Positions 8,728 through 19,536 of a DNA stretch of 47,766 bases are shown in pieces (the stretch's first letter is position 1; the number at the start of each line of letters is the position of its first letter). The position numbers and the translations under genes are program-made. Source of the stretch: an uncultured Nitrosomonadales bacterium (GTDB taxonomy: Bacteria; Pseudomonadota; Gammaproteobacteria; Burkholderiales; Gallionellaceae); contig CAIWRI010000057.1 in NCBI GenBank assembly GCA_903915035.1, forward strand, positions 1-47,766, in the 5' to 3' direction. The notes beneath the pieces are model-generated. The model saw only the letters and a program-made list of their open reading frames with translations. It was not told where the DNA came from and made no database searches.

Positions 8728-10173
8728 ATGACCTTACCTGATTCTCTGTTTACCACCGCACAGCAAATTTTGCTCGCGCCCTCCATGATCGAAACACGCC
8801 AGATCGAACAGGTGTTTAACAGTATGCTGGCGCACCGTCTGGATTATGCAGATCTGTATTTTCAGTACAGTCGCGCTGAGAGCTGGTCTCTGGAGGAAGG
8901 TATTGTCAAATCCGGCAGCTTCAGCATTGATCAGGGCGTTGGTGTACGTGCGGTAAGCGGAGAGAAAACCGCGTTCGCCTATTCCGACGACATCAGCCTG
9001 AACGCGCTGCAAAGTGCTGCCAATGCCACGCGCGCGATCGCTGCAGCCGGCGGCACGCAAAGCATACCGATGATACACAGAGGTTCACGGCGCGATATTT
9101 ATCTGCCGAATGATCCTATCGCCAGCTTAAAGGATGCGGATAAGGTCGCGATGCTCGAACGCATCGAAGGGTATGCCCGGGCACTCGATCCGCGTGTGGT
9201 GCAGGTAATGGCCGGCTTAGCCGGTGAATACGAGGTGGTAATGGTCGCGCGCAGTGACGGCCTGATGAATGCCGATATCCGTCCGCTGGTGCGTTTATCG
9301 GTCACGGTGATTATCGAAAGTGGCGGTCGCCGTGAGCAAGGTTCGGCAGGTGGCGGCGGTCGTTTCGATTACGGCTATTTCGATGATGCAATGCTACGAC
9401 GTTATGCCGCTCAGGCGGTTCATCAGGCGACGGTCAATCTGGATGCGGCCCCTGCCCCCGCCGGCAACATGACGGTGGTGCTGGGCAACGGCTGGCCTGG
9501 CATTTTATTGCACGAAGCGATTGGTCACGGCTTGGAGGGCGACTTCAACCGCAAAGGCAGTTCGGCATTTTCAGGACGGGTAGGCGAACGGGTCGCATCT
9601 GCCGGCGTGACCGTGGTGGATGACGGCACCTTGGCTGACCGGCGCGGTTCAATGCAGATGGACGATGAGGGCAACCCGACCCAGTGCACTACGCTGATTG
9701 AAAACGGCATACTCAAGGGCTATTTGCAGGATACCCTCAATGCGCGCCTGATGGGCGTGCCGGTAACCGGTAATGCCAGGCGTGAATCTTACGCGCACAT
9801 CCCCATTCCGCGCATGACCAATACTTATATGCTGGGCGGCGACAAGGATCCTGCGGAAATCATCGCCTCGGTAAAGCATGGTTTGTACGCGGTAAACTTC
9901 GCCGGCGGCCAGGTAGATATCACCAGCGGGAAATTCGTGTTCTCCACCGCAGAAGCCTATATGATTGAAGACGGCAAGATCACTCATCCGGTAAAAGGCG
10001 CAACGCTGATCGGTAACGGCCCGGATGTGTTGACCCGCATCTCGATGATAGGTAACGACATGGCACTCGATCCCGGCGTCGGCACCTGCGGCAAAGAAGG
10101 ACAGAGTGTGCCGGTCGGAGTCGGCCAGCCTACCGTGCGCATCGATGGACTGACGGTGGGCGGCACGGCTTAA
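8728..10173 (+). CDS. tldD: Metalloprotease TldD
   Basis: A 481-residue TldD, the usual family length (about 480). The diagnostic zinc motif HEAIGHGLEGD is present at about residues 261-271, with the further conserved segments YAHIPIPRMTNTYM and GGQVDITSGKF. TldD works with its paralogue TldE/PmbA as a heterodimeric cytosolic zinc protease that degrades unfolded peptides and, in some bacteria, processes microcin B17 or CcdA. tldE is not in this window. The gene ends the yhdP-nitrilase-tldD block. Confidence 0.95.
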   Translation: MTLPDSLFTTAQQILLAPSMIETRQIEQVFNSMLAHRLDYADLYFQYSRAESWSLEEGIVKSGSFSIDQGVGVRAVSGEKTAFAYSDDISLNALQSAANATRAIAAAGGTQSIPMIHRGSRRDIYLPNDPIASLKDADKVAMLERIEGYARALDPRVVQVMAGLAGEYEVVMVARSDGLMNADIRPLVRLSVTVIIESGGRREQGSAGGGGRFDYGYFDDAMLRRYAAQAVHQATVNLDAAPAPAGNMTVVLGNGWPGILLHEAIGHGLEGDFNRKGSSAFSGRVGERVASAGVTVVDDGTLADRRGSMQMDDEGNPTQCTTLIENGILKGYLQDTLNARLMGVPVTGNARRESYAHIPIPRMTNTYMLGGDKDPAEIIASVKHGLYAVNFAGGQVDITSGKFVFSTAEAYMIEDGKITHPVKGATLIGNGPDVLTRISMIGNDMALDPGVGTCGKEGQSVPVGVGQPTVRIDGLTVGGTA

Positions 10174-10229
10174 CGCAGTACAATCCCTATACATCACATT
10201 TATAAATTCATCTTTTGGAGTAGATTTTT

Positions 10230-11549
10230 ATGCATGCACCCATCGCCCTGCGAGACATTCCGCAATCCAATATTTTTCGCAAAGGCGATGTTTTCATACT
10301 GTTCGGTGAACTGTTCGGCAGGGGCTACGCTAACGGTCTGATCAACGAGGCAAAGAATGCGGGCATGACCATCATCGGCATCACCGTCGGGCGTCGCGAT
10401 GAGCACAATGCACTGCGCGCGCTTACCGCTGAAGAACTGAGTGAAGCTGAAGTTAACCTGGGCGGACACATCATTAATGTCCCGCTGATGGCAGGCTTCG
10501 ATTTGGATGCGCCTGATGACGAATCCACACCGACCGATCTTTTGTCCGGCATGACACTCAAAAGCTGGCAACAGGATAAACTCGACTGGCAACACATAGA
10601 AAAATGCCGTGAAACGGGTATTGCCCGCTTTAAAAATTCTGTAGCACGGGTTATGCAGGAACTCGATGACATGATTCCGGACGGGGCTAATGCCTTCTTT
10701 GCTCACACCATGGCAGGCGGCATTCCCAAGGTTAAGGTGTTTTTGGCAATTGCCAATCGCATTTATAAGGGGCGCGGTGAGCGCTTCATGTCTTCCCGCG
10801 CTTTGATGGACAGCGATCTGGGGAAACTGATCCTGATGAATTTCGATGAAGTCACTGCCCATACTTTTCAGTATCTGATCGAAGGTAGCGCAGTGATCCG
10901 CACAAGGCTTACAAAAACCGGCGGACAAGTGCGCTACACCGCTTACGGCTATCACGGTACTGAAATTTTAATTGACGGCAAATACCAGTGGCAGACCTAC
11001 ACCAACTACACTCAGGGACAGGCCAAAATGCGACTGGAACAGGTGGCTGTTGACGCCTGGGATCAAGGCGTTGTGGCCACGGTTTATAACTGTCCGGAAA
11101 TTCGCACTAATTCCTCCGATATTTTTGCAGGGGTTGAACTCTCGCTGTTTCCGCTGCTTAAGGCCTTACTCCGGGAAAATGGCGGACGATGGGCAGAGGC
11201 ACAATGGCAGGCCTGTCGTCCCCTGTTGCAGGATGGCGTGACACTTGAAGATCTGTTGCAAAAAATCGAAGACTACAACAACAGTACAGTCATGGCTGAA
11301 TTTCGCAATTTTACAGCCTGGCCGATGGACAATTCCGAAGCCCTGTCCGAAGCTATGATAGGCACCTCTGATGAAATCATCCAGATACACAAGGATCGTA
11401 AAGAGCTGGTGGTAGGCCATCTGAGTGCGCTTGTGCTCGAGGGCACCGGCCCGTTGATGTTCCATGAAACCTCAAATCCGGCAGGGCCCGTGTTGTGGCT
11501 GGGTCACGACATCATCGCGAAGCAGCTCAACCTGATGCACGGCAGCTAA
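10230..11549 (+). CDS. Conserved protein, possible FabMG-family enoyl-ACP reductase
   Basis: A 439-residue soluble protein. The N-terminus FRKGDVFILFGELFGRGYAN followed by GMTIIGITVGRR looks like a nucleotide-binding beta-alpha-beta start. Other notable segments are FFAHTMAGGIPKVKVF and RTNSSDIFAGVELSLFPLL. From memory this is a widespread proteobacterial family that databases label enoyl-ACP reductase FabMG-like, but I cannot verify this and see no classical short-chain dehydrogenase Tyr-x3-Lys motif in the expected place. A GGAG site lies ten bases upstream of the ATG. The gap after tldD is only 56 bases, so it may share its transcript. Function should be treated as open. Confidence 0.6.
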   Translation: MHAPIALRDIPQSNIFRKGDVFILFGELFGRGYANGLINEAKNAGMTIIGITVGRRDEHNALRALTAEELSEAEVNLGGHIINVPLMAGFDLDAPDDESTPTDLLSGMTLKSWQQDKLDWQHIEKCRETGIARFKNSVARVMQELDDMIPDGANAFFAHTMAGGIPKVKVFLAIANRIYKGRGERFMSSRALMDSDLGKLILMNFDEVTAHTFQYLIEGSAVIRTRLTKTGGQVRYTAYGYHGTEILIDGKYQWQTYTNYTQGQAKMRLEQVAVDAWDQGVVATVYNCPEIRTNSSDIFAGVELSLFPLLKALLRENGGRWAEAQWQACRPLLQDGVTLEDLLQKIEDYNNSTVMAEFRNFTAWPMDNSEALSEAMIGTSDEIIQIHKDRKELVVGHLSALVLEGTGPLMFHETSNPAGPVLWLGHDIIAKQLNLMHGS

Positions 11550-11581
11550 TTGATATTGTTACTTGGCATCACCCTGCTGCT

Positions 11582-11836
11582 TTACATGAAAGGATTTTTG
11601 ATTGTCGTTATCTTGTCTGGAATCAACTTATCTGGCAAGTTGCTTGCAGTTTTCAGTTTGTCGAGTGCAGCGAGTACGTTATCCAATAATGCATGCAGGG
11701 CAACGGCGTGTTGATAGCCTTCCTGGTCCGCGGTAATATCGATTTGTCCATAGATGGAAACACGATCAGTTCGATTTTCGATAGTGATTTCCCCTATAGC
11801 TATCGAATCGGACTCATTTTGAAAAGGTTTAAACAT
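11582..11836 (-). CDS. Small conserved protein encoded behind the secreted nuclease
   Basis: An 84-residue acidic protein without signal peptide or membrane segment. Its core is ENRTDRVSIYGQIDIT followed by a helix containing LHALLDNVLAALDKL. I chose the ATG at 11836 because a perfect AAGGAG lies at 11842-11847; the gene begins 11 bases after the nuclease stop codon. The tight spacing implies cotranslation with the nuclease. The N-terminal phrase MFKPFQN and the helix resemble a small family seen in other proteobacteria that I cannot name. An inhibitor of the nuclease is one possibility, by analogy with NuiA, but nothing in the sequence proves it. Confidence 0.65.
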   Translation of the reverse strand: MFKPFQNESDSIAIGEITIENRTDRVSIYGQIDITADQEGYQHAVALHALLDNVLAALDKLKTASNLPDKLIPDKITTIKNPFM

Positions 11837-11847
11837 CAATAAACTCC

Positions 11848-12777
11848 TTAGTGGTGAGGTGTGGGGACGGGCAAAACCATGGCTATGTTTTTAGCGTTAT
11901 TTGAAAGTGAAGGGAAGAAGTTGATCCCTGAGATGCGTTCCAATTCGGCAATGCTGATCACTTTGTAATCCATGCCCTCCTCATTCTTTTCGAGGTATGC
12001 TGCAGCATGACCTGTCAGTGGATCAAGTACCGCTTTAAAAATGAACGTCGGTACCATCACGTGCCCATGCAACATGCGCAAGTTGCTACCAATAAACATC
12101 GGGCCGGTAATGACGTAGAGTTCACCATTTTGTTTCGCAAAAGTGCGCACGGCGGATTCGATCCCTTCATGTAAATTACGATTGTTTTGCGCGTTTTGCG
12201 CCGTCATATTTGCAAGGCTAAATGACTGATATTGTGAAAGTTTATTCGGTTCGTCCGCAGACGGACTCATGTGCCCTCTGTCCAGACCGGAGCTTTTGAA
12301 GTCAGACAATTCAGCGCGTTCACTGGGAGGAAGGCGCGCTTCAGCGTGGAATGAATTTTCCCGTTTCATGTGTGATGCCGAAACAAGATTTTCACGGGTT
12401 AGATGTTCGGCAGACCATAGGGGTGAGCGAGTAACGCCGGAGTGCATAACGGTAAAGTAGTCAAAGCAACCCAGCTTTGTTTTGGCAGTCAATTTTTGAT
12501 TATTAAACGTAGGGCGGCGCTCCTTAAAATATTGGGCGAGGCAAATAGTTTTGGATTGCAGTTCCTCCACATTACCAAACAGGCTGTCATCTTGCGCCAT
12601 TACCTCGCCGCCGCCCCCGTTATTATCAGCTCTGGTATTTTTGTGCGGGGAATGGTGTTCAGCATGATGGGTCGCTTCATGTGCCAGAAAACCTAAGATG
12701 CCTTCGGCACGCGTATCGACTGCGAATAACGTGAGCAAGGCTATAACTATCCAGTTACAACTGTTTGTTTTTTTCAT
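11848..12777 (-). CDS. Secreted DNA/RNA non-specific endonuclease
   Basis: A 309-residue precursor of the beta-beta-alpha-metal (Serratia nuclease/NUC) superfamily. Residues 1-24 form a signal peptide (lysines, then WIVIALLTLFAV, cleavage probably after DTRA). The catalytic DRGHMSPSAD motif is intact in mid-protein, followed by the conserved Asn/Gln stretch NMTAQNAQNNRNLHEG and by TGPMFIG. The family cuts single- and double-stranded DNA and RNA with Mg2+ outside the cytoplasm. A His-rich stretch after the signal (HEATHHAEHHSPH) is unusual and may bind metal. I use the ATG at 12777 because the upstream TTG would hide the signal peptide. It is followed at once by a small gene. Confidence 0.88.
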   Translation of the reverse strand: MKKTNSCNWIVIALLTLFAVDTRAEGILGFLAHEATHHAEHHSPHKNTRADNNGGGGEVMAQDDSLFGNVEELQSKTICLAQYFKERRPTFNNQKLTAKTKLGCFDYFTVMHSGVTRSPLWSAEHLTRENLVSASHMKRENSFHAEARLPPSERAELSDFKSSGLDRGHMSPSADEPNKLSQYQSFSLANMTAQNAQNNRNLHEGIESAVRTFAKQNGELYVITGPMFIGSNLRMLHGHVMVPTFIFKAVLDPLTGHAAAYLEKNEEGMDYKVISIAELERISGINFFPSLSNNAKNIAMVLPVPTPHH

Positions 12778-13291
12778 CTTTTTTCCAAAGTAGTCAGTAT
12801 TTTTGTGCAACGTACATTAACAAATGTACCCGCTGCCGATTAGATTTTATCAACTGAGGTGAACAATTCAACATGTTTTGTAATTAATTTTGGAATGCTA
12901 TTCATCAGTCGCCCCCAAAGAAGCTTGATTTTACCTAATTGGCGCCTCAATCCACCGCTAAAAATTCCCATTGCAGCAATAGTGTCCGTTAAAACTGGTA
13001 TTTTTAGAAAATTATGAGTGAATTGACGCAACCGGCTCACTGTTGTGGTCGTTTTTTGTTTTGATGATTGAAGTTGCACGAGAACTGCGGCAGGTTCCCG
13101 GTTGCATGAAAGAATTCACCTGCAACACAGAGCACTTGCTACATGCAACAGATCACCTGCGACACTGCGCCTGCCCTGCTGCAGAAAATATCTTAAAAAT
13201 CGACTATTGCGTGACTGTTCACCTGCAAACCGCTGAACATAGCGCAATCTCGATGTGATTAATGGCTCATCTCACGGTATAATTGCGCGCT
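12778..13291. other. Intergenic region between nuclease and ribF, no convincing gene
   Basis: About 510 bases separate the divergent nuclease and ribF genes. Open frames here (for example 12840-13079 minus and 13043-13258 plus) lack ribosome sites and recognisable domains. The right half carries three copies of the word TCACCTGC (13116-13123, 13153-13160, 13219-13226), the spacing being 37 and 66 bases. Both promoters must lie here, but I see no strong hexamer pair. Confidence 0.5.
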
Positions 13292-14218
13292 ATGCAGATA
13301 CTACGCGGACTCTATACCCCTGACACAAGCCCTGTTGCACTCACGATCGGTAATTTCGACGGTGTGCACCTCGGCCATCAGGCTTTGCTCAATCAATTAA
13401 AAGCGGCCGCACAGGCGCGTGGCTTACCAACAGCAGTGGTCATTTTTGAACCACACCCGCTTGAATTTTTTACCCCGCAAACCGCACCGGTACGCCTATC
13501 CAGTCTGCGTGAAAAACTGGTGTGTTTCAGCCAAATGGGTATCGACCGTGTCCACATATGCCGCTTTAATGCCCGATTTGCCGGGATGACGGCCAGTGAT
13601 TTCATCGATACCTTACAGCAAAAGTTGTGTGCAAAATATGTACTGATAGGCGACGATTTCCGTTTTGGCAGCGGACGTAAAGGCGACTTTGCAATGCTGG
13701 AAAAAATTGCCAGAAAGCAGGATTTCGAAGTGGCTGCTGTGCAGAGCGTAATGCATGACGGCGTACGAATTTCCAGCACAGCAGTCCGCGCCAGCCTGGC
13801 AGCCGGGCAATTGCGTCGGGTACATGATTATCTGGGACGCACTTACAGCATCACGGGTCGCGTGGTACATGGCGATAGTGTGGGGCGACAACTGGGCTAT
13901 CCTACTGCCAATATCCAGTTGAAACACAAACGCCCGCCTTTGTCCGGCATCTTCGTCGTCGAGGCGCACGTGGAAGGCATGGGTATATTGCAGGGTGTTG
14001 CCAGCTTAGGGATACGTCCAACCCTAAAACACGATGGCAATCCGGTACTGGAAGTGCATATTTTTGAATTTAAACAAGACATTTACGGTAAAACGCTGCG
14101 CGTTGAATTCCTGCAAAAATGCCGTGATGAACAAAAATTTTCCGGCATAAGCAGCTTAATACGACAAATCGCGTTGGATGTAGAGAATGCAAAAAAATGG
14201 TTTGAACAACATGAATGA
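13292..14218 (+). CDS. ribF: Bifunctional riboflavin kinase/FMN adenylyltransferase
   Basis: RibF (308 residues) phosphorylates riboflavin to FMN and adenylylates FMN to FAD in the cytosol. The N-terminal nucleotidyltransferase half shows [13 protein letters not shown] (about residues 18-30) and [13 protein letters not shown] (about 160-172). The C-terminal flavokinase half shows [20 protein letters not shown] and the conserved LGIRPT. The ATG at 13292 replaces an in-frame TTG nine bases earlier. It begins the ribF-ileS-lspA-ispH run, and its last eight bases overlap the start of ileS. FAD made here also serves neighbouring ThiO, and FMN serves HoxF, though this is only a pathway remark. Confidence 0.95.
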   Translation: MQILRGLYTPDTSPVALTIGNFDGVHLGHQALLNQLKAAAQARGLPTAVVIFEPHPLEFFTPQTAPVRLSSLREKLVCFSQMGIDRVHICRFNARFAGMTASDFIDTLQQKLCAKYVLIGDDFRFGSGRKGDFAMLEKIARKQDFEVAAVQSVMHDGVRISSTAVRASLAAGQLRRVHDYLGRTYSITGRVVHGDSVGRQLGYPTANIQLKHKRPPLSGIFVVEAHVEGMGILQGVASLGIRPTLKHDGNPVLEVHIFEFKQDIYGKTLRVEFLQKCRDEQKFSGISSLIRQIALDVENAKKWFEQHE

Positions 14219-17036
14219 TTATAAAAAAACACTGAATCTGCCCGACACCCCCTTCCCTATGCGTGGCGACATGGCCAAACGCGAACCGCAAATGCTGGCT
14301 AACTGGCAAAAGGCCCACCGCTACCAGAAGATACGTGCGGCTAAACTGGGACAGCCACAATTTATCCTGCACGATGGCCCGCCTTATGCGAACGGTGATA
14401 TTCACATCGGCCATGCGGTTAACAAAATCCTTAAGGACATTATTATCAAGGGCAAAACGCTATCAGGTTTTGATGCACCTTATGTTCCGGGCTGGGATTG
14501 CCACGGACTACCTATCGAACTGATGGTAGAAAAGAAACACGGCAAGGCGATTCCCGCAGCCGAGTTTCGTGAACTGTGCCGCAGCTACGCTAAAGAGCAG
14601 GTAGAACGTCAAAAGAAGGACTTTATCCGACTGGGCGTGCTGGGCGACTGGGATCATCCTTATCTGACCATGGATTTTGCAACCGAGGCTGACATCATTC
14701 GCGCCATCGGCACTATCCACGACAAAGGTTATTTGTATCAGGGCTACAAGCCGGTAAACTGGTGTCTGGATTGTCAGTCCGCGTTAGCTGAAGCCGAAGT
14801 GGAATACGAAGACAAGATATCAAGCGCAATCGACGTGGCGTTCGAAGTGAAAGATAACGCGGCACTCGCCAAAGCGTTTGGCATGCCCTTGGATAGTCTG
14901 AATAACGAAAAAGCCTATACCGTGATCTGGACCACCACGCCATGGACCTTGCCTGCCAATCAGGCGGTCAGCGTACATCCGGATTTCGAATACAGCCTGA
15001 TTGAAACGGCGAAGGGTTATCTGCTGCTCGCCTCCGAACTTGCGGCTACCTGCCTGGAACGTTACCAGTTGAGCGGAGAAGTGATGGGCAGATGCAGTGG
15101 TGCAGCACTCGACATGTTGCCATTACAACATCCGTTCCAGGATCGCAGCGTACCGGTCATCTGCGGCGATCATGTCACGCTGGAAGCGGGTACCGGGCTT
15201 GTGCACACGGCCCCGGCGCATGGTCTGGACGATTACTTTGTCGGACAAAAATACGGCCTGCCTACAGATAATCCGGTCGGTGATGATGGTAAATTTCTGG
15301 CGACAGTTCCGCCCATAGGCGATGTCCCCTTGGCCGGCGTGTTTGTCTGGAAGGCTGGCGAAATCGTTTTACAGACGCTCGAATCCAGCGGTCATCTGCT
15401 GTGTTTAAAGAAGGTGCAGCACAGTTATCCGCATTGCTGGCGTCACAAAACCCCCATTATCTTCCGTTCCACCCCGCAATGGTTCATCGGCATGAATCAA
15501 ATCGCCCCCGTTCACGAGGGAGGGATTGAGGGACAGAGTGCAACGTTGCGCGAACTGGCAAACAAGGCTGTGGCTGAAACCACCTTCTTCCCGTCGTGGG
15601 GGCGTGCACGTCTGGAAGCCATGATCAAGAACCGTCCCGACTGGTGCGTATCCCGCCAGCGTAACTGGGGCGTACCGATGCCGTTCTTCGTGCACAAGGA
15701 AAGCGGCGAATTGCACCCGCGCACCTCTGAGCTGCTGGAACAAGTCGCAACGCTTGTTGAACAGCATGGCATTGAAGCCTGGTTCAGCCTTGATGCTCGT
15801 GATTTGATCGGCCAGGAGGCAGAGCACTACAAAAAACTTAGCCACACGCTGGATGTATGGTTTGATTCAGGCACAACCCACGCCTCAGTGTTGCAACGCC
15901 GCGCCGAATTACATGCTCCGGCAGACCTGTACCTGGAGGGCTCGGACCAGCATCGCGGCTGGTTTCAGTCCTCCTTGCTGACCGGTTGTGCGATGAATGG
16001 TCGCGCGCCTTACCATGCCTTGCTCACTCATGGTTTCGTTGTGGATGGCAACGGCCACAAGATGTCAAAATCCAAGGGTAATGTGATCGCACCACAGAAG
16101 ATATTCGATACCCTGGGCGCGGATATTTTACGACTGTGGACAGCGTCCACCGATTATTCAGGTGAGTTGACTATCTCGGATGAAATCCTCAAACGCGTGG
16201 TCGAAAGTTATCGCCGCATACGCAATACGCTGAAATTTTTGCTGGCGAACATTTCCGACTTCGATATCGTACGTGATTCACTGCCTGTTGCCGACTGGCT
16301 GGAAATCGACCGCTACGCGCTGTCTTTGACGCAGAAACTGCAAGAAGAGGTTCGTGCCGATTACGATCGTTATGAATTCCATCTGGGCGTGCAGAAACTG
16401 CTGGGATTCTGTTCTGAAACGCTGGGTAGCTTCTACCTCGATATTTTGAAAGATCGCCTGTACACTTCAGGGGAAAATTCGAAGGCGCGCCGTTCGGCGC
16501 AGAACGCACTGCATCACATCACCCATGCACTGACGCGCCTGATCGCGCCTATCTTAAGTTTTACAGCAGAAGAAGCCTGGACAGTCTTGTCCGGTAATCA
16601 TGATGTCAGTATCTTCGAAGGAATATGGCATGAATTGCCTGATGCACAGTTAAGCGCCGGAACCATCAGCACATGGCAAACAATTACTCTCTGGCGCGCA
16701 CGCGTCAACAAGCAACTAGAAGAAGCACGCGCGGCCTCGCTGATCGGATCTGCTCTGGCTGCTGAAGTGGACGTCTTTGTCGCAGCTGACGACTACAAGG
16801 TACTGGCAGGACTCGGCGATGATCTGCGGCTGGTATTGATCACTTCGCGCGCGACCGTTCACCTGATTGATCGTATAGAGGAACAGCATATCAAGGTCTT
16901 GCCCAGCACTCACGACAAGTGTGAACGCTGCTGGCATTATCGCGAAGATGTGGGCAGCGATGAACAACATCCAACCCTGTGCGGTCGTTGCGTGAGCAAT
17001 CTGTACGGTGCAGGCGAGGCACGCCACTATGCTTAA
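14211..17036 (+). CDS. ileS: Isoleucyl-tRNA synthetase
   Basis: IleS (941 residues, E. coli 938) charges tRNA-Ile and edits misactivated valine. Class I signatures are present: HIGHA within [13 protein letters not shown] near residue 68 and KMSKS within [10 protein letters not shown] near residue 617. The C-terminal zinc site [10 protein letters not shown] followed by CGRCVSN is complete. The editing domain carries [12 protein letters not shown]. The ATG at 14211 overlaps the ribF stop and gives the canonical N-terminus with [13 protein letters not shown]. This form is the bacterial (mupirocin-sensitive) type. Translational coupling with ribF upstream and lspA downstream is likely from the 8-base overlaps at both ends. 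Confidence 0.97.
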   Translation: MNDYKKTLNLPDTPFPMRGDMAKREPQMLANWQKAHRYQKIRAAKLGQPQFILHDGPPYANGDIHIGHAVNKILKDIIIKGKTLSGFDAPYVPGWDCHGLPIELMVEKKHGKAIPAAEFRELCRSYAKEQVERQKKDFIRLGVLGDWDHPYLTMDFATEADIIRAIGTIHDKGYLYQGYKPVNWCLDCQSALAEAEVEYEDKISSAIDVAFEVKDNAALAKAFGMPLDSLNNEKAYTVIWTTTPWTLPANQAVSVHPDFEYSLIETAKGYLLLASELAATCLERYQLSGEVMGRCSGAALDMLPLQHPFQDRSVPVICGDHVTLEAGTGLVHTAPAHGLDDYFVGQKYGLPTDNPVGDDGKFLATVPPIGDVPLAGVFVWKAGEIVLQTLESSGHLLCLKKVQHSYPHCWRHKTPIIFRSTPQWFIGMNQIAPVHEGGIEGQSATLRELANKAVAETTFFPSWGRARLEAMIKNRPDWCVSRQRNWGVPMPFFVHKESGELHPRTSELLEQVATLVEQHGIEAWFSLDARDLIGQEAEHYKKLSHTLDVWFDSGTTHASVLQRRAELHAPADLYLEGSDQHRGWFQSSLLTGCAMNGRAPYHALLTHGFVVDGNGHKMSKSKGNVIAPQKIFDTLGADILRLWTASTDYSGELTISDEILKRVVESYRRIRNTLKFLLANISDFDIVRDSLPVADWLEIDRYALSLTQKLQEEVRADYDRYEFHLGVQKLLGFCSETLGSFYLDILKDRLYTSGENSKARRSAQNALHHITHALTRLIAPILSFTAEEAWTVLSGNHDVSIFEGIWHELPDAQLSAGTISTWQTITLWRARVNKQLEEARAASLIGSALAAEVDVFVAADDYKVLAGLGDDLRLVLITSRATVHLIDRIEEQHIKVLPSTHDKCERCWHYREDVGSDEQHPTLCGRCVSNLYGAGEARHYA

Positions 17037-17505
17037 GCGCTGGTTGGGGGTCGCAGCGCTGATCATTCTGCTTGACCAGCTCAGCAAACTGCTCATCACC
17101 AGTCATTTAGCCTATCTGCAAAGCCTGACCGTGCTGAGCGTATTTGACATTGCCTTGTTACACAACGCCGGCGCTGCATTCAGTTTCCTGAGTGATGCTG
17201 GCGGCATGCAACGCTGGCTGTTCACCGCTATTGCTGTGATTGCTTCAGTTTCAATTACCCTGGTGCTGAAAAAAAATACCAATAAACCGCTATTCGCACT
17301 GGCGTTAAGCCTGATTCTTGGCGGTGCGCTGGGCAACCTGATCGACCGTATCCACTATGGCTATGTGATTGATTTTCTGCTGTTTCACTGGGATGAGCAT
17401 TACTTCCCTGCCTTCAATCTGGCCGATTCCGCTATTACCGGCGGTACGATATTATTGATATGGGAGAGCTTTATGGAGAATAAACATGGATCTGCTGTTA
17501 GCTAA
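17029..17505 (+). CDS. lspA: Lipoprotein signal peptidase II
   Basis: LspA (158 residues) cleaves signal peptides of prolipoproteins after lipid attachment in the inner membrane. Four membrane segments are apparent. The conserved [15 protein letters not shown], the first catalytic aspartate in [16 protein letters not shown] and the second in [11 protein letters not shown] are all present, so the aspartate dyad is intact. The ATG at 17029 overlaps the ileS stop by eight bases, the common ileS-lspA arrangement. The end overlaps ispH by 20 bases. Confidence 0.95.
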   Translation: MLKRWLGVAALIILLDQLSKLLITSHLAYLQSLTVLSVFDIALLHNAGAAFSFLSDAGGMQRWLFTAIAVIASVSITLVLKKNTNKPLFALALSLILGGALGNLIDRIHYGYVIDFLLFHWDEHYFPAFNLADSAITGGTILLIWESFMENKHGSAVS

Positions 17506-18418
17506 TCCGCGCGGCTTCTGTGCCGGCGTCGATCGCGCCATCGAAATCGTCGAACGCGCGCTAAATTTGCACGGGGCGCCTATCTATGTACGTCACGAAG
17601 TGGTGCATAACAAGTTTGTGGTCGATGGCCTGCGCAACAAGGGCGCTATCTTTATCGAAGATCTGGACAATGTTCCCGCCGGCAGCATTCTGATTTTCAG
17701 TGCGCACGGGGTATCTCAGGCGGTACGTCGCGATGCCGAAGCACGCGGCTTGACTGTCTTCGATGCTACCTGCCCGCTGGTCACCAAGGTGCATCTTGAG
17801 GTATCCCGCCTGCGCCGCCAGGACAAGGAAATCATCATGATCGGCCATAAGGGTCATCCGGAAGTGGAAGGCACTATGGGCCAAACCGACACGGGTATGT
17901 ATCTGGTTGAATCTCCGCAACAGGTTGCGCAGTTGCGGGTAAAAGACGAACAGAATCTGGCTTATGTCACACAGACGACCTTGTCGGTGGACGATGCCAG
18001 CGCCATCATCGCTGCACTGAAAAACCGTTTCCCGTTCATTAACGGACCAAAAAAAGACGATATCTGCTACGCCACGCAAAACCGCCAGGATGCAGTTAAA
18101 CTACTGCTTGAAAAATGCGACGTAGTGATTGTCGTCGGCTCAACCAACAGCTCAAACTCCAACCGCCTGCGCGAAGTTGCTGCCAATGTTGGTATCCCGG
18201 CCTATCTGGTCGATGATGCGAACGGGTTGCAGGCGGAATGGTTCGCCGGAAAAAAACACGTCGGCGTCACGGCGGGTGCCTCAGCTCCTGAAATACTGGT
18301 ACAAGGCGTGATCGAACGCCTGCAGCAGTTTGGTGCAACACAAATCAACGAACTACAGGGCATTACCGAGAACGTGGTGTTTCCTTTACCCAAAACATTG
18401 CAGTCAAATGTTGCCTGA
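17486..18418 (+). CDS. ispH: 4-hydroxy-3-methylbut-2-enyl diphosphate reductase
   Basis: IspH/LytB (310 residues) makes isopentenyl and dimethylallyl diphosphate in the last step of the MEP isoprenoid pathway. The three [4Fe-4S] cysteine sites are visible: [17 protein letters not shown] at the start, [11 protein letters not shown] near residue 95 and [10 protein letters not shown] near residue 193. The catalytic Glu in [14 protein letters not shown] is present, as is [13 protein letters not shown]. The gene overlaps lspA at its 5' end and thiO at its 3' end, consistent with one transcript of housekeeping genes. Confidence 0.96.
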   Translation: MDLLLANPRGFCAGVDRAIEIVERALNLHGAPIYVRHEVVHNKFVVDGLRNKGAIFIEDLDNVPAGSILIFSAHGVSQAVRRDAEARGLTVFDATCPLVTKVHLEVSRLRRQDKEIIMIGHKGHPEVEGTMGQTDTGMYLVESPQQVAQLRVKDEQNLAYVTQTTLSVDDASAIIAALKNRFPFINGPKKDDICYATQNRQDAVKLLLEKCDVVIVVGSTNSSNSNRLREVAANVGIPAYLVDDANGLQAEWFAGKKHVGVTAGASAPEILVQGVIERLQQFGATQINELQGITENVVFPLPKTLQSNVA

Positions 18419-19469
18419 TTTCCTGATTATTGGTGGCGGCGCCGTTGGCTTAAGCAATGCACAAGCCTTGCTAAGGGCCGGCTATAAAGTCACGTTGGCA
18501 GAGCGTGGCACGACAGGCCAGGAAGCCTCATGGGCGGGCGGCGGCATCCTGTCCCCGCTATGTTCCTGGGATTACAGCGAAGCTGTTACGCGCCTGACAC
18601 AATGCAGCATGGGGATGTTCGAAGCCGCCATGAGCAGTTTGCAAGATGCGACCGGCATTGATCCGGAATATATCAAAAGCGGCATGTTGTTGTTGCCACC
18701 GTTTCAAAATGAGCGCGCTATTACCTGGTGTGCAAGCCATCAGGTTGCCTCCCGGGAAATTACGCTCAGCGATGCCGTTCCCGGATTAACGGGATCAGGA
18801 TTGCTGATGCCGGATATTGCCCAGGTGCGCAATCCACGCCTGTTACAGGCTTTACGACGTCATGTGCAGAAGCTGGGCGGCGTGATTCTGGAAAATCACG
18901 AAGTACACAGCTTTGAAATTGAAAACTACCAGGTTACCGGACTGCAAACCACACAAGGCAGACTTTGTGCGAATAACTACCTTGTCACCGCCGGCGCATG
19001 GAGCAAAGTACTGCTGGGCGAATATGCATTGGGGATGGATGTACATCCGGTACGCGGGCAAATCCTGCTGTTCAAGTTCGATATTCCCCCCTTCGGGCAT
19101 ATTCTGCTTCAGGACAGCCTGTACTTCATCCCGCGCAGGGATGGTCATGTGCTGGTCGGCAGCACGTTGGAAGAGACAGGTTTTGACAAATCCACCACTG
19201 AAGAGGCTAAAACAATGCTATTGCAGCGCATCGCCGCGCTATTCCCGAACTGGCCCTCCCCGGTGAAGCATTGGGCCGGACTGCGCCCCGCTTCCCCCGG
19301 TAATGTGCCCACCATAGGGCGGCATCCAAATATTACAAACCTGTACGCCAACTGCGGACATTTCCGTTATGGCGTTACTATGTCCGTTGCCTGTGCTGGG
19401 TTGCTGCTGGCTGAAATCGAAGGGCATCCGCACCCGCTGATGACAGATGAATATCGCTGGTCTGTATAG
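18408..19469 (+). CDS. thiO: Glycine oxidase ThiO
   Basis: A 353-residue FAD-dependent amine oxidase of the DadA/ThiO family. The N-terminal dinucleotide motif [14 protein letters not shown] is followed by [13 protein letters not shown], a typical ThiO signature, and the C-terminus has [14 protein letters not shown]. ThiO oxidises glycine to the iminoacetate used by ThiG for the thiazole of thiamine in aerobic bacteria. No other thi gene lies nearby. The ATG at 18408 overlaps the ispH end; the longer upstream frame would run antiparallel to conserved IspH sequence and is not needed. A general D-amino-acid oxidase is the main alternative. Confidence 0.88.
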   Translation: MLPDFLIIGGGAVGLSNAQALLRAGYKVTLAERGTTGQEASWAGGGILSPLCSWDYSEAVTRLTQCSMGMFEAAMSSLQDATGIDPEYIKSGMLLLPPFQNERAITWCASHQVASREITLSDAVPGLTGSGLLMPDIAQVRNPRLLQALRRHVQKLGGVILENHEVHSFEIENYQVTGLQTTQGRLCANNYLVTAGAWSKVLLGEYALGMDVHPVRGQILLFKFDIPPFGHILLQDSLYFIPRRDGHVLVGSTLEETGFDKSTTEEAKTMLLQRIAALFPNWPSPVKHWAGLRPASPGNVPTIGRHPNITNLYANCGHFRYGVTMSVACAGLLLAEIEGHPHPLMTDEYRWSV

Positions 19470-19536
19470 CAATCAACACACACGGCTATGAGACGCCTAT
19501 AATTCATGGCTTACAACCACTACATAGGGAAAAATC

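Noticed and set aside
12840-13079. 79-codon minus-strand frame upstream of the nuclease
   Set aside because: Starts at GTG without a Shine-Dalgarno sequence and contains no recognisable fold; kept only as part of the intergenic description.
13116-13226. CRISPR-like spaced repeats (TCACCTGC)
   Set aside because: The repeat is only about eight bases and the spacing is uneven (37 and 66 bases); there are no cas genes nearby.
13043-13258. 71-codon plus-strand frame before ribF
   Set aside because: It consists of reading the TCACCTGC repeats and has no ribosome site.
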